Positions 1 through 8,801 of a stretch of 64,000 bases of DNA are shown here, piece by piece. A model generated the notes under the pieces. The model worked only from the letters and a program-made list of their open reading frames with translations, was not told the DNA's origin and did no database searches. Each line of letters starts with the position of its first letter. The stretch's first letter is position 1. Source of the DNA: an uncultured Angelakisella sp. (GTDB lineage Bacteria > Bacillota > Clostridia > Oscillospirales > Ruminococcaceae); NCBI GenBank assembly GCA_910585535.1, contig CAJUFK010000004.1, positions 1 through 64,000 on the forward strand, given 5' to 3'. A program made the translations under genes and the position numbers.

Positions 1-192
1 TATGATGATGCTTTCCTTGCCGATGTTCTTCGCTCTCTTCATGCGTAAGCCCTGGAGATCATCCCCATCCTTATGTACACCGAATACACCAACAACTTTA
101 ATATCACCATTGCCAGCGCCATGGCCATCTTTATCGGGGCGGTGTGTGTCATCTTGAATATGTTCGCCAGAACATTGCTGGAAAAGGGGTGA
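1..192 (+). pseudogene. ABC transporter permease, C-terminal end, apparently frameshifted
   Basis: The last 47 codons (from about 49) read as the end of a binding-protein-dependent permease, with a hydrophobic stretch and a charged tail ending LLEKG. In that frame a TAA lies at 46-48, and upstream of it the frame gives a non-hydrophobic sequence. The frame starting at base 2 gives a membrane-like segment (MMMLSLPMFFALFM). A one-base deletion or two-base insertion near 44-50 would join the two. It lies directly upstream of a second permease and an ATPase, so it should be the first permease of an importer. The gene may be broken or the assembly may hold an indel. Only the tail is in the window, so its size and substrate are unknown. 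Confidence 0.5.
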
Positions 193-199
193 GTGCAGA

Positions 200-1000
200 A
201 TGCTGGGTTACAATTTCACCGGAAAGGTCCTGAAGTTCCTGGTCTACCTGCTGATCGTCGCCACCACGGCGTTTCTGCTGGTGCCCATCGTCTTTACCAT
301 CCTGGGCTCCTTTTCCGCCTACTGGGGGCAGTCCATGTTCAGCCGGGGGCTCACCCTGGAATGGTATGAGTATGTCTTTTATTACTACGGCCACACCATC
401 GGCATCACCCTGCTGATCACCTTGACCACCGTGGTGGTCAACGTCCTCATCGGCAGCATGATGGCCTACAAGGTGGCCATGAGCCCAAACAAAAATTCCC
501 GCTGGATGAAGCTGCTGGAGGAGATCCTGACCCTTCCCGCCGCCATCCCCGGAGTTGCCATCGGTCTGGCTCTGGCCCAGTCCTACTCCGGCCTGCGCCG
601 GTCGGGGGTGCTGATCCTCATCGGACACATCGTTTTCACCTTCCCCCTTATGTTCCGGGCGGTGACCGGGGCGTTGCGGGCCAAGGACTTCAAGTCCATC
701 GACGAATGCGCCTCGGTGCTGGGGGCGGGGCCGCTGCGGCGGTTCTTCCTGGTGATCTTCCCCGCCATCCGGGTCTCTATCCTTTCCGGGGCCATCAACG
801 TCTTTATGATGTCCCTGGGGGAGTTCAACATCACCTTCTTCCTGTACACCCCCTACCTGATGACCCTGCCGGTGGGGATGTATGAATCCTACGCATCGCT
901 GCGGATCGAGGTGGGCAGCGCCTTTACCACGCTGTTTTTGGCCTTTGCTATCCCGCTGACCTACTGTATGAACCGTCTCAACAAGAGCAAGACCAAGTGA
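200..1000 (+). CDS. ABC transporter permease (PotC/binding-protein-dependent type)
   Basis: A 266-residue inner-membrane permease with about six hydrophobic segments. The cytoplasmic EAA loop that docks on the ATPase is visible at about residues 169-190 (ECASVLGAG then an FPAI end). Length and motifs fit the PotC/ThiP-like family (BPD_transp_1). It starts 7 bases after the previous permease and is followed 13 bases later by a PotA-type ATPase, so the three form one importer operon. No substrate-binding protein is visible here and may lie upstream. The substrate cannot be read from the sequence; polyamine, iron(III), thiamine and phosphonate importers all look like this. Confidence 0.88.
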   Translation: MLGYNFTGKVLKFLVYLLIVATTAFLLVPIVFTILGSFSAYWGQSMFSRGLTLEWYEYVFYYYGHTIGITLLITLTTVVVNVLIGSMMAYKVAMSPNKNSRWMKLLEEILTLPAAIPGVAIGLALAQSYSGLRRSGVLILIGHIVFTFPLMFRAVTGALRAKDFKSIDECASVLGAGPLRRFFLVIFPAIRVSILSGAINVFMMSLGEFNITFFLYTPYLMTLPVGMYESYASLRIEVGSAFTTLFLAFAIPLTYCMNRLNKSKTK

Positions 1001-1013
1001 GGGGGAAAGGAAA

Positions 1014-2075
1014 ATGACCGAGAAAACACACGTTTCCATCCGGCACATCAACAAGATATACAGCGACGGGACCCACGCCCTCCGGGACATCTGCCTGGAT
1101 GTCCGGGAGGGGGAGATCCTGGTGCTGCTGGGCTCCTCCGGCTGTGGGAAATCCACCCTGCTGCGGACCATCGGCGGGCTGGAGAAAAAGACCAGCGGGG
1201 AGATCTACTTCTATGATCAGGAGATCACCTCGGTCCCGGTGGAAAAGCGCAACGTGGGCTTCGTGTTCCAGAACTACGCGCTTTTCCCCACCATGACCAT
1301 CCGGCAAAACATCGCCTTCGGGCTCAAGCTGCGGAAGATGCCCAAGGAGCAGATCGACCAGAAAGTCCAGCAGCTTTTGGACATGATGGATCTGAACCCC
1401 TACGCCGACAAAAAGCCGGGACAGCTCTCCGGCGGTCAGCAGCAGCGGGTGGCCATCGCCCGTGTCCTGGCCATCGAGCCCAAGGTGCTGCTGATGGACG
1501 AGCCCCTCACCGCCTTGGACGCCAAGCTGAAGGAGTACCTGCGGATCGAGCTGGGCAAACAGCTGCGGCAGTTCGGCATCACCACCATCTACGTCACCCA
1601 TGACCAGCTGGAGGCCATGGCCCTGGCCGACCGCATCGCCATTATGAACGGCGGCATCATCGAGCAGGTGGACACCCCGGCGGCGATCTACTCCCGGCCC
1701 CAGACCGACTTTGTGGCCCAGTTCATCGGCAAGATCAACCAGCTTCCCGAAACCATCCGCAAGACCTCCGCGGGGACGATGGTGGATACCGGCTTTGCCC
1801 ATCTCCCCTACCAGGGGACCAAGGAGTACAAGGACGGCGACCCGGTGAAGGTCTACCTGCGCCTGGAGGATATGGAGCTGGCGGCTCCCGGGGCCAAGGG
1901 GGAGGAGATCATCCCCGCCAAGGTGACCCAAAGCATCTTTATGGGGGCCTGCTGCCAGGTGGGCGCTATGATCGGGACCAGCGAGGTCTATTTTGAAGCG
2001 CCCAACACGGTGGCTCTGCACGCTGGTGACGAGATCGGGATACAGATCAACGAAAAGAAAATGATTGTTGTATAA
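1014..2075 (+). CDS. ABC transporter ATP-binding protein (PotA/FbpC/UgpC type)
   Basis: A 353-residue ATPase that powers the upstream permeases. Walker A GSSGCGKST is at about 40-48, signature LSGGQQQR at 138-145, Walker B VLLMDEP at 158-164 and the H-loop histidine at about 196. The last ~115 residues form a TOBE-like regulatory domain, as in importers of the CUT1/PotA group. The start is an ATG after GGGGGAAAGG. It nearly abuts the next gene (14 bases), so that sugar isomerase probably belongs to the same transcript. All catalytic motifs are intact, so the system could still work if the first permease is functional. Confidence 0.92.
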   Translation: MTEKTHVSIRHINKIYSDGTHALRDICLDVREGEILVLLGSSGCGKSTLLRTIGGLEKKTSGEIYFYDQEITSVPVEKRNVGFVFQNYALFPTMTIRQNIAFGLKLRKMPKEQIDQKVQQLLDMMDLNPYADKKPGQLSGGQQQRVAIARVLAIEPKVLLMDEPLTALDAKLKEYLRIELGKQLRQFGITTIYVTHDQLEAMALADRIAIMNGGIIEQVDTPAAIYSRPQTDFVAQFIGKINQLPETIRKTSAGTMVDTGFAHLPYQGTKEYKDGDPVKVYLRLEDMELAAPGAKGEEIIPAKVTQSIFMGACCQVGAMIGTSEVYFEAPNTVALHAGDEIGIQINEKKMIVV

Positions 2076-2088
2076 TGGGGTGGCAATT

Positions 2089-2880
2089 ATGAAAATAAGT
2101 TATTCGGAACTGATCCTGCTGAACCGGCCGGTGTTGGAGAACATGGAGACATTGCGAAAGACCGGGACAGAGAACGTGGAACTGATGATGGACGGAGCCG
2201 GCTGGGACAGCTTTGGCGGCCGTTATGCCGCCATTGCGGAGGAGCTGAAGGGGCTGGACCTCCACTATTCGGTCCATCCGGCGGCCTGGGACATCAACCT
2301 GACGGCGGAGATGGAGATCTTCCGGGAGGCCGCCTACCGCCACCACCTGGAGGCGCTGGAGTTCTGCGCCCGGCTGGGAGCATCCCAGATGGTAGTCCAC
2401 CCCGGCTTTGCCTACTCCCCGGCCTTTAACAAGGAAACAGCCAAGCGGCGGGCCCACGAGACCATCTGCCGCTTGGCGGAGGAGGCAAAAAAAGCGGGGG
2501 TCCGGCTGGCCTTTGAGAACGTGGGCTACAACGGCGCTTCTATCTACACCCAGGAGGAGTACCTCCACGCCCTGGACGGAGTGGATCCCATTGTGGGGTA
2601 TCTCATCGACGTGGGCCATGCCCATGTCAACAGCTGGAACATTCCCGAGATGATCGACACGGTGTCTGACCGGCTGTTCGGACTGCACCTCCACGACAAC
2701 TGCGGCAACTGTGACGCCCACCTGCCCATGGGGGAGGGGACCATCCCCTGGGACAAGGTATTCGAGGCTATGGGCCGCATCCGGACCAAGGATTGCGAAT
2801 GGGTGCTGGAGTACGCCCCCATGCAGCCCCTGGAGAAGCTGCGGGCCGGGGAGGCTATGCTGAGGAAAGCTCTGGGATAG
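2089..2880 (+). CDS. Sugar phosphate isomerase/epimerase-like TIM barrel protein
   Basis: A 263-residue protein of the xylose isomerase-like/AP endonuclease 2 TIM barrel family. Visible metal-site features are VVHPGF, a FENVG strand end, a DVGHAH strand end and HLHDN near the C-terminus, the usual Glu/His/Asp metal set of this fold. The ATG at 2089 (MKISYSEL) is preferred over the upstream in-frame ATG at 2065 because it follows GGGGTGG at normal spacing. It sits 14 bases after the importer ATPase, suggesting the imported compound is a sugar, polyol or derivative that this enzyme isomerises. The exact reaction is unknown for this family member. A strong terminator-like hairpin follows. Confidence 0.82.
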   Translation: MKISYSELILLNRPVLENMETLRKTGTENVELMMDGAGWDSFGGRYAAIAEELKGLDLHYSVHPAAWDINLTAEMEIFREAAYRHHLEALEFCARLGASQMVVHPGFAYSPAFNKETAKRRAHETICRLAEEAKKAGVRLAFENVGYNGASIYTQEEYLHALDGVDPIVGYLIDVGHAHVNSWNIPEMIDTVSDRLFGLHLHDNCGNCDAHLPMGEGTIPWDKVFEAMGRIRTKDCEWVLEYAPMQPLEKLRAGEAMLRKALG

Positions 2881-2934
2881 CAGGCGCCGGGGAGCAAATG
2901 AAAACTGCTCCTGCGGACCCAAGTCGAACAAAGA

Positions 2935-2982
2935 AGCCGCCGGCCTTCCACTCTGTCAGTGGGAGGCCGGCGGTTTGCGTTT
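2935..2982 (+). terminator. Rho-independent terminator after the ABC importer operon
   Basis: A long GC-rich stem (left arm about 2936-2951, right arm 2959-2973, seven-base loop) is followed by TTTGCGTTT. The rest of the 311-base gap before the LysR gene shows no convincing reading frame. Confidence 0.75.
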
Positions 2983-3192
2983 GTATGAAAGGGCTGCTGC
3001 TATAAAGAATTGTCGGGTATCCGCCATCGTTCGGGGCCTTTGTGCAACACGAAAGCTGATGACAGGGTCCTTTCGGGGGACAGCGAGAGACGGCCGCCTT
3101 CCCCAAAATTTTCTGTTGCGAAATAGAAAGAAATATGCGAAAATAAAACAGAAAAGTATGAATAGTTGAAAACGGCAAGGGGGGTAGGACTG

Positions 3193-4083
3193 GTGGACGA
3201 TATAAGTATTGATAAAATCGAGTGCATCCTAAAGGTTTATGAAACGCAAAACATCACAAAGGCGGCCGAGGAGCTTTACCTTTCTCAACAGGCCCTTAGC
3301 AAAACGGTAAAGAATGTTGAAAGTGAATTGGGGCTTTCTCTCTTTCTCCGTTCTGCCCGAGGTGTCCTTCCTACTGCTATGGGGACCCGTTTTTACCAGA
3401 CCTTTGCCCCGCTCCTCCAGCAATATCATGCCAGACTAAAGGAGTTCCGGAGCATCTCCAGGAGCAGGCTTCGTTTGGGATTGGCTGTAGCTGCCCTGCG
3501 AAGGATCGGTTCCTCTGTTTTGAACGACTTTTCCCAGGCAAATCCCGGCATCGAGCTGGACATCGTTCAACAGCCGGATGAAGAAAATATTTTCAGTGTG
3601 ATCTCTGGGAACTGTGAGCTATCCCTTTGCCCGCCTCCTACTGGTCTTGATGACGGAAACCTGGAATTTATCGAGGTGTGGCGGGAACCGATCTACATTG
3701 TGACAGGGCAAGATCATCCGCTGGCAGGGAGAAAAAGTGTCACCATCCGAGAGCTGGATGGCTATCCCATTATCCGAAGCCGGGATGAAGATTTCACCTT
3801 CCGTGTAACGGTAGATATTTTCCGGCAAAGAGAACTTGTTCCCAACTTCGTTTACGCTATTGGTGAGTTTGAGCTGTTGCGAGACATAGCTGTTAGAAAA
3901 GGGTATATTTTCATTTGCCCAGAGCTCCATAGCCGGTATGTCCCTCGCGGAGGGATCGCTATTCCCATAACCGACCCAGATTTCATCATGAAGGAAGGCT
4001 TTGTATTTCGCAAAGATATTATGTTGAGTGGCCAGGCGAAGAAATTGATCCAATTCGTTCAGAACTATAACCCCCACAAATAG
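3193..4083 (+). CDS. LysR-family transcriptional regulator
   Basis: A 296-residue regulator with an N-terminal winged helix (about 1-64; AAEELYLSQQALSKTVKNVE is the helix-turn-helix core) and a C-terminal effector-binding domain. The GTG at 3193 is chosen over the TTG at 3166 because AGGGGGG (3178-3184) stands eight bases ahead and the protein then begins just before the DNA-binding helix. It precedes a TRAP transporter and an amino-compound degradation operon on the same strand, so it most likely controls them in response to the imported compound. A palindrome sits at the start of that operon (4185-4203). Confidence 0.88.
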   Translation: MDDISIDKIECILKVYETQNITKAAEELYLSQQALSKTVKNVESELGLSLFLRSARGVLPTAMGTRFYQTFAPLLQQYHARLKEFRSISRSRLRLGLAVAALRRIGSSVLNDFSQANPGIELDIVQQPDEENIFSVISGNCELSLCPPPTGLDDGNLEFIEVWREPIYIVTGQDHPLAGRKSVTIRELDGYPIIRSRDEDFTFRVTVDIFRQRELVPNFVYAIGEFELLRDIAVRKGYIFICPELHSRYVPRGGIAIPITDPDFIMKEGFVFRKDIMLSGQAKKLIQFVQNYNPHK

Positions 4084-4103
4084 CTTCCAGCATATGACAT
4101 CAA

Positions 4104-4136
4104 CAGCCTACCACAACTTTGCGTTGTGGCAGGCTG
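4104..4136 (+). terminator. Hairpin terminator after the LysR gene
   Basis: CAGCCT-CCACAAC pairs with GTTGTGG-AGGCTG around a short loop. The following T-tract is weak (CTGATTATTACTG), so termination may be partial. Confidence 0.5.
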
Positions 4137-4150
4137 CTGATTATTACTGT

Positions 4151-4203
4151 TTGTTATTCTCTTTTCCCCGTGATACTATATAAATGTACATAAAATATGT
4201 ACA
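4151..4203 (+). promoter_or_regulatory. TRAP operon promoter with palindromic operator
   Basis: TTGTTA (4151-4156), a 17-base spacer and TACTAT (4174-4179) make a good sigma-A promoter. Immediately downstream, TGTACATA-aaa-TATGTACA (4185-4203) is a perfect 8+8 inverted repeat covering the expected transcription start. It is a likely operator for the adjacent LysR protein or another repressor. Who binds it is inference. Confidence 0.7.
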
Positions 4204-4235
4204 AGCAGCTGCTGAATCTGAAAGGAGAACCTTGT

Positions 4236-5303
4236 ATGAAAAAACTATTGGCCACTGTTTTGACGATCGCACTTGTCCTTTCCCTTTCCGCCTGCGGCGG
4301 CTCCTCCAATCCGGCTTCCCCTACTGCGCCTGGAGCAGAGAGTGGTTCCGCAGCACCCGAAACATCCGACTTCACTCCGGTGACATGGCGTTTTGCCAAC
4401 CAGCACGCCCCTGACCAGCCGGGCTGTATCCTTGACCAACGGATCTGCGACGAGATCAAAGAGGCTACCCAAGGCCGTGTGACCGTGGAACTTTACGCCA
4501 ACAATGCTCTGGGAGACTACACCAGTGTATTTGATGAACTGATGCTGGGCACCATCGAAATGGCGCATATCACCCCTGTGGAATCCTATGACAGCCGAGT
4601 CTCTGCCGCCATGATCCCTTATCTGGGAACCACCTATGAGGAGCTTTTGAAAGCCTACGCCCGGGATGGTTACCTGTTCGGTCAGGTCAAGGAGGCTCTT
4701 GGCGCTATCGGTATTGAACTGATGGGGATCTGTCCGGAGGGCTACAACGGCATCGGCACGATGAGTGAACTGCAAAACCCCACTGTTCCGGGAGCGGAAA
4801 AGGGTCTTGTGATCCGGACCCCTATGCTGGACATCTTTGCCCTTAGCGGTATCGACCTGGGCTTTCGAGTTTCCTCTATGCCCTACGCCGACACCTATAC
4901 TGCCATGCAGACCGGCGTCGTAGGCGGATGGGCTGGCGGCAGTATTACCGGCAACTACTTTGTCATGCGGGATCTCATCAAGTATTTTTATGATTACCGG
5001 CAAAATCAGGAGGCTACCCTTATTATGGTGAGCAGCCAGGCTTGGAGCAAGCTCCTTCCAAAGGATCAGGAAGCCATCTCCCAGATTGTTGCCAAGGGGT
5101 GCGAGGATATGGCGGAGATCACTCAAAAGGCCGATGCCGAAAACATCCCCAAGCTGGAAGAGTCCGGTATCAAGGTAGTCCTGTTCAGCGACGAGGAACT
5201 CCAGGCGTTTGCGGACAGCTGCCACAAGAACGTGTGGCCCAAGTTGTCGGCCAACTATCCCGAAGGCTTCATCGACAACATCCTGGCAGACATCTCTAAA
5301 TGA
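4236..5303 (+). CDS. dctP: TRAP transporter solute-binding lipoprotein (DctP family)
   Basis: A 355-residue secreted lipoprotein. The lipobox LSAC puts the lipidated cysteine at residue 20, followed by a Ser/Pro/Ala-rich linker. The mature part shows the DctP pattern, with a WRFANQHAPDQPG start and an internal region GLVIRTP containing the arginine that usually binds the substrate carboxylate. The ATG at 4236 follows AAAGGAG and heads a proper signal peptide; the upstream in-frame ATG at 4197 lies inside the operator palindrome. The two membrane subunits follow. TRAP systems import organic acids or zwitterionic amino acids with a sodium gradient; downstream enzymes suggest a serine-like substrate. 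Confidence 0.92.
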   Translation: MKKLLATVLTIALVLSLSACGGSSNPASPTAPGAESGSAAPETSDFTPVTWRFANQHAPDQPGCILDQRICDEIKEATQGRVTVELYANNALGDYTSVFDELMLGTIEMAHITPVESYDSRVSAAMIPYLGTTYEELLKAYARDGYLFGQVKEALGAIGIELMGICPEGYNGIGTMSELQNPTVPGAEKGLVIRTPMLDIFALSGIDLGFRVSSMPYADTYTAMQTGVVGGWAGGSITGNYFVMRDLIKYFYDYRQNQEATLIMVSSQAWSKLLPKDQEAISQIVAKGCEDMAEITQKADAENIPKLEESGIKVVLFSDEELQAFADSCHKNVWPKLSANYPEGFIDNILADISK

Positions 5304-5340
5304 TGCTGCACAAAGAAGCAAAGAACAGGAGGGAATCTCC

Positions 5341-5853
5341 GTGGTCAAATTACTGTGCACTCTGGACCGTTTCATTGAAAAGATCCAAAACTGGGTCCTG
5401 CTTCTTACGGGTACTGCTATCACCATGATGATCCTGGTCAATGCGTTGTTTCGTTTTCTGAAGGTCGATTGGTTTGGTTCAGAGGAACTGATTTTGTTTG
5501 TAGCTTTTTGGCTCTACTTCACCGGAAGTGCCTGCGCCTCCAGGGAAAGGACCCAGATCAGTGCGGATATGCTGACTCTTTTTATTAAAGCTCCAGCGGC
5601 CCTCCGTATGATCTCCATTATCAAGGATGTGATCTCCCTGGTTATGGCCGCTGTTTTTACCGGCTGGGCTGTTCAGTTTGTGCAGTGGCAGTATAAGCTG
5701 AAGGCTACCTCAGCGGTTTACAAGCTTCCTACCATCATTTCCTTGATCCCCATCCTTATCTGTTTTGCCCTTTGGACCATCTACCTGTTTCGCGACCTGC
5801 TTCGCCACTTTGTTAAGGGAGAACCTCCCCAGAAAGGAGATGAGGCTTTATGA
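5341..5853 (+). CDS. dctQ: TRAP transporter small permease (DctQ family)
   Basis: A 170-residue protein with four predicted transmembrane helices, the size and layout of the DctQ subunit. Motifs typical of the family are the first loop FGSEELILF and the ASRERTQI stretch. The GTG at 5341 is chosen because AGGAGGG stands seven bases ahead; the longer frame upstream only overlaps dctP out of register. Its stop overlaps the ATG of the large permease in an ATGA, indicating translational coupling. Confidence 0.88.
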   Translation: MVKLLCTLDRFIEKIQNWVLLLTGTAITMMILVNALFRFLKVDWFGSEELILFVAFWLYFTGSACASRERTQISADMLTLFIKAPAALRMISIIKDVISLVMAAVFTGWAVQFVQWQYKLKATSAVYKLPTIISLIPILICFALWTIYLFRDLLRHFVKGEPPQKGDEAL

Positions 5854-7175
5854 AGATCCTGGTTGCGCTTGTGATCCTTATTGCCGCAATGATCATAGGT
5901 ATCCCGGTCCCCCTGGCTTTCCTCCTTTCTGCCACCCAGCTGTGTGTGGTAAATGGAACTAATACCCAAATGCTCCTTTCCTATGGCTATAAAAGTGTCA
6001 ACAGTGTTTTGCTACTGACCATTCCTCTGTTCGTTTTGGCAGGTTCCCTCATCAACAATGGCGGACTCGGGGAAAAACTTTGCGGCGCTGTGGAACGGAC
6101 CAGATTGGGAAAGGTGAAAGGCGGTCTGGGGATCGTTTCGGTGGTAGCCTGTGCGGTATTCGGCGCTGTTTCCGGTTCCTCCTCCGCTACTCTTTCCTGT
6201 GTGGGCTCTATTATGACCCCCAAAATGAAGGAAGCAGGTTATTCAGATGGACTGGTGGGATCCCTTTTGGCTTCCTCTGGGGTGCTTGGCATCCTTATCC
6301 CTCCGTCTATGATCATGATCCTCTACGCCTGGGCCTCCAACGCCTCGGTGCTGGGATGTTTTCTGGCCACCATCCTTCCGGGGATCCTTCTGGTGATCCT
6401 TCTCAGCTTGGTGAACTGCTATCTGTACAAGCGAAACCAAAAAGATGGTACCATGACCCTTACCGATGCCATTTTGGAATCCGCTAAGCTGAAGGAGCGA
6501 GCCAAACAGCAAAACAAGGAGAAAGAGACCAGCGCGGTCCCTGCCCTTATCATGCCCCTTATTATCCTGGGTTCGATCTACGGCGGTTTTCTCACCGCAA
6601 CAGAGGCTGCTGCTCTTTCGGTATTCTATGCCATTCCGGTGGGGATCTTCTACTACAAAAGGATCAACTGGAGCACCTACAAAAAGGCAATGATCGACGC
6701 CGGGAAAACGGCAGGCGTCATTATGACCATGCTGTTTTGTGTCCAGATCCTCAGCCGGCTGTACATTACGGAGAATCTGCCCAACACCATCCTTTCTGTT
6801 CTCACCGCCATTTCCAGCAATAAGGTGGTCATCCTGCTGATGCTCAATCTGTTTATGGTGGTCATGGGGATGCTGATGGACGATACATCCTGCACCATTC
6901 TGCTCACACCTATCCTTTTGCCTGTGGCTACCAGCCTAGGTCTTAGTCCCTTCCACTTTGCCGCTATTTTAGGGGTCAATATTGGCATGGGCAACATAAC
7001 CCCGCCCACCGCGCCCCTTCTCTATCTTTCCGGGCGTATCACCGGGGCCCAAGTAAAGGATATGCTGAAGCCCACTCTGCTGATGATCTGTTTTGCCTGG
7101 CTTCCCACCTTGATCCTTACCACCTACTGCCCGATCTTCTCCGAAATCCTGCCAAGACTGCTTGGCTATCTGTAA
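5850..7175 (+). CDS. dctM: TRAP transporter large permease (DctM family)
   Basis: A 441-residue polytopic membrane protein of DctM length (about 425-440). Family features include GAVSGSSSATLSCVGSIM, the LIPPSMIMILYA segment, and the GMLMDDTSC and ITPPTAPLLYLSG stretches near the C-terminus. It forms the sodium-coupled translocation channel for the DctP-bound solute. It starts by a 4-base overlap with dctQ and ends 18 bases before the dehydratase gene, so transport and catabolism are one transcription unit. Confidence 0.92.
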   Translation: MKILVALVILIAAMIIGIPVPLAFLLSATQLCVVNGTNTQMLLSYGYKSVNSVLLLTIPLFVLAGSLINNGGLGEKLCGAVERTRLGKVKGGLGIVSVVACAVFGAVSGSSSATLSCVGSIMTPKMKEAGYSDGLVGSLLASSGVLGILIPPSMIMILYAWASNASVLGCFLATILPGILLVILLSLVNCYLYKRNQKDGTMTLTDAILESAKLKERAKQQNKEKETSAVPALIMPLIILGSIYGGFLTATEAAALSVFYAIPVGIFYYKRINWSTYKKAMIDAGKTAGVIMTMLFCVQILSRLYITENLPNTILSVLTAISSNKVVILLMLNLFMVVMGMLMDDTSCTILLTPILLPVATSLGLSPFHFAAILGVNIGMGNITPPTAPLLYLSGRITGAQVKDMLKPTLLMICFAWLPTLILTTYCPIFSEILPRLLGYL

Positions 7176-7193
7176 AAGTGAGGGGTCTTCACA

Positions 7194-8801
7194 ATGAAAG
7201 TTTTCCGAAGTATTTTCAATAACACATTGGCGCCTATCACGCCGGGGCCTTCCAGCTCCAATACCTGTGGCCCCGCTCGGATCGGCTTGGTAAGTCAGTA
7301 CATATTGGGGGAGATCCCCAAAAGTGTCGTAGTGGAATATGATGTGGATGGAGCTTTTACGACAACCCTTTATGGGATGAAAAGCGACATCGGTTTTATC
7401 AACGGCCTTTTGGGGAAAGATCAAAATGCTCCGGATTTTACCTCGGCCTATGAAAATGCAAAGCAGGCCGGAATGGCGGTCACTTTTGCCCAGGTCGATG
7501 ATTTGAAAATAGGTGGGCTGGAAACCGCCCGTCTGCGTATGACCTCCCAGAAGGGTGATGAGATGACCGTTATCGGGGAATCCCTGGGAGGAGGAGCCTT
7601 TCGGATCCATTTTGTTGACGACTGCCCAGTGACCATTCTTGGAACCAGCTGGGAGCTGCTACTCTTCACCGATAAACGCTCCCCCAACGCCCTTCAAGCC
7701 GAAGTGGAACAACTCGCTGGAGGGCTTGCCCATCTCAATCAGGTGGACTGTGTTACTGGAGAGCGGTATTCACTCATTGACCTCAAAGCTGCAAAACCCT
7801 TCCCCGATAGTTTCCTTGCCAATCTCAAAAACCATCCTGATGTGCTCCGGTTCTGTGTCATCCCTCCCATCCATCCGGTCGTGTACGACAAAACAAGAAC
7901 ACCCCCCTTTGAGACAGCAGAGGGATTGGTCGCCTATTGTGAGGAGCATCATTGCACCCCTGCTCGGGCGGCGGTGGACTACGAGATCGCTGTCACCGGA
8001 TGGAGCGAAGCAGAGGTCCGAAATTACGGGGAGGCCCTTATCGAGATCATGGAAGGATCGCGAGAAAAGGGGCTGCAGTCACAGATGCAGTTTGACGGCA
8101 TTGTTACCCCCAAGGCGAGCATGATTCGTCAAGGCCTGCGGGATGGGAAATTACCGTCTTTGGGCCTCCTGGACGATGCTGTGGTGAGTGCTTTGGGTAT
8201 TATGGAGCATAGCAATGCGGCGGGAAAAATCGTCTGTGTCCCTACAGGCGGTTCCTCCGGTATCGTGCCTGGGCTTCTGCTCTCCACGGCGGAACAGATG
8301 GGTTTAGACCATGACCAACTTTTTAAGGGACTGATGGTTTCCGGCATCATCGGGGTGCTGATGATGGTGGATGGAAACGAGTTTTCCGGGGGCGCCCACG
8401 GTTGCCAGGCCGAGGTAGGCTGTGGTACGGCTATGGCGGCAGCCGGGCTGGTCCAGCTGCTGGGAGGTACCGCCAAGCAAGCCTGCGACGCTGCTTCGAT
8501 GGCTTTGCAAAGTCTTATGGGCCTGATTTGCGACCCGGTAGCTGGGCTGGTTCAGGTTCCCTGCCTGGCCCGAAACATGACCGGAGTGGCTGTCGCCGCT
8601 GTTGCTGCGGAAACGGTATGTACAGGCTTCGATGTGTTTCTCTCCCTGGATGAAATGAGTGAGGCTATGGTAAAGACCGGAACGATGATCCCCAATTCTC
8701 TTACGACCTTATGCAGCGGCTGCTGCCTGACCCCTACCAGTTGTCGGGTAACAGCAGAGAGGGCAGACGGGAAGGAGCATGAAGAATGGAAAAAGAGTTG
8801 A
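7194..8801 (+). CDS. Fused L-serine dehydratase-like [4Fe-4S] enzyme
   Basis: A 535-residue protein in which the beta-type domain (about 1-220) precedes the alpha-type catalytic domain (about 250-525), as in single-chain iron-sulfur serine dehydratases. The three expected cluster cysteines are present: in HGCQAEVG (about 403) and in CDPVAGLVQVPC (about 445 and 456). A Cys-rich tail CSGCCLTPTSC ends the protein. The usual N-terminal SSSHT-GP substrate loop is SSSNTCGP here, so His is replaced by Asn. The expected reaction is deamination of a beta-hydroxy amino acid through an enamine to a 2-oxo acid. A RidA gene overlaps its end, which fits an enamine product. The substrate may not be plain L-serine. 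Confidence 0.82.
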   Translation: MKVFRSIFNNTLAPITPGPSSSNTCGPARIGLVSQYILGEIPKSVVVEYDVDGAFTTTLYGMKSDIGFINGLLGKDQNAPDFTSAYENAKQAGMAVTFAQVDDLKIGGLETARLRMTSQKGDEMTVIGESLGGGAFRIHFVDDCPVTILGTSWELLLFTDKRSPNALQAEVEQLAGGLAHLNQVDCVTGERYSLIDLKAAKPFPDSFLANLKNHPDVLRFCVIPPIHPVVYDKTRTPPFETAEGLVAYCEEHHCTPARAAVDYEIAVTGWSEAEVRNYGEALIEIMEGSREKGLQSQMQFDGIVTPKASMIRQGLRDGKLPSLGLLDDAVVSALGIMEHSNAAGKIVCVPTGGSSGIVPGLLLSTAEQMGLDHDQLFKGLMVSGIIGVLMMVDGNEFSGGAHGCQAEVGCGTAMAAAGLVQLLGGTAKQACDAASMALQSLMGLICDPVAGLVQVPCLARNMTGVAVAAVAAETVCTGFDVFLSLDEMSEAMVKTGTMIPNSLTTLCSGCCLTPTSCRVTAERADGKEHEEWKKS

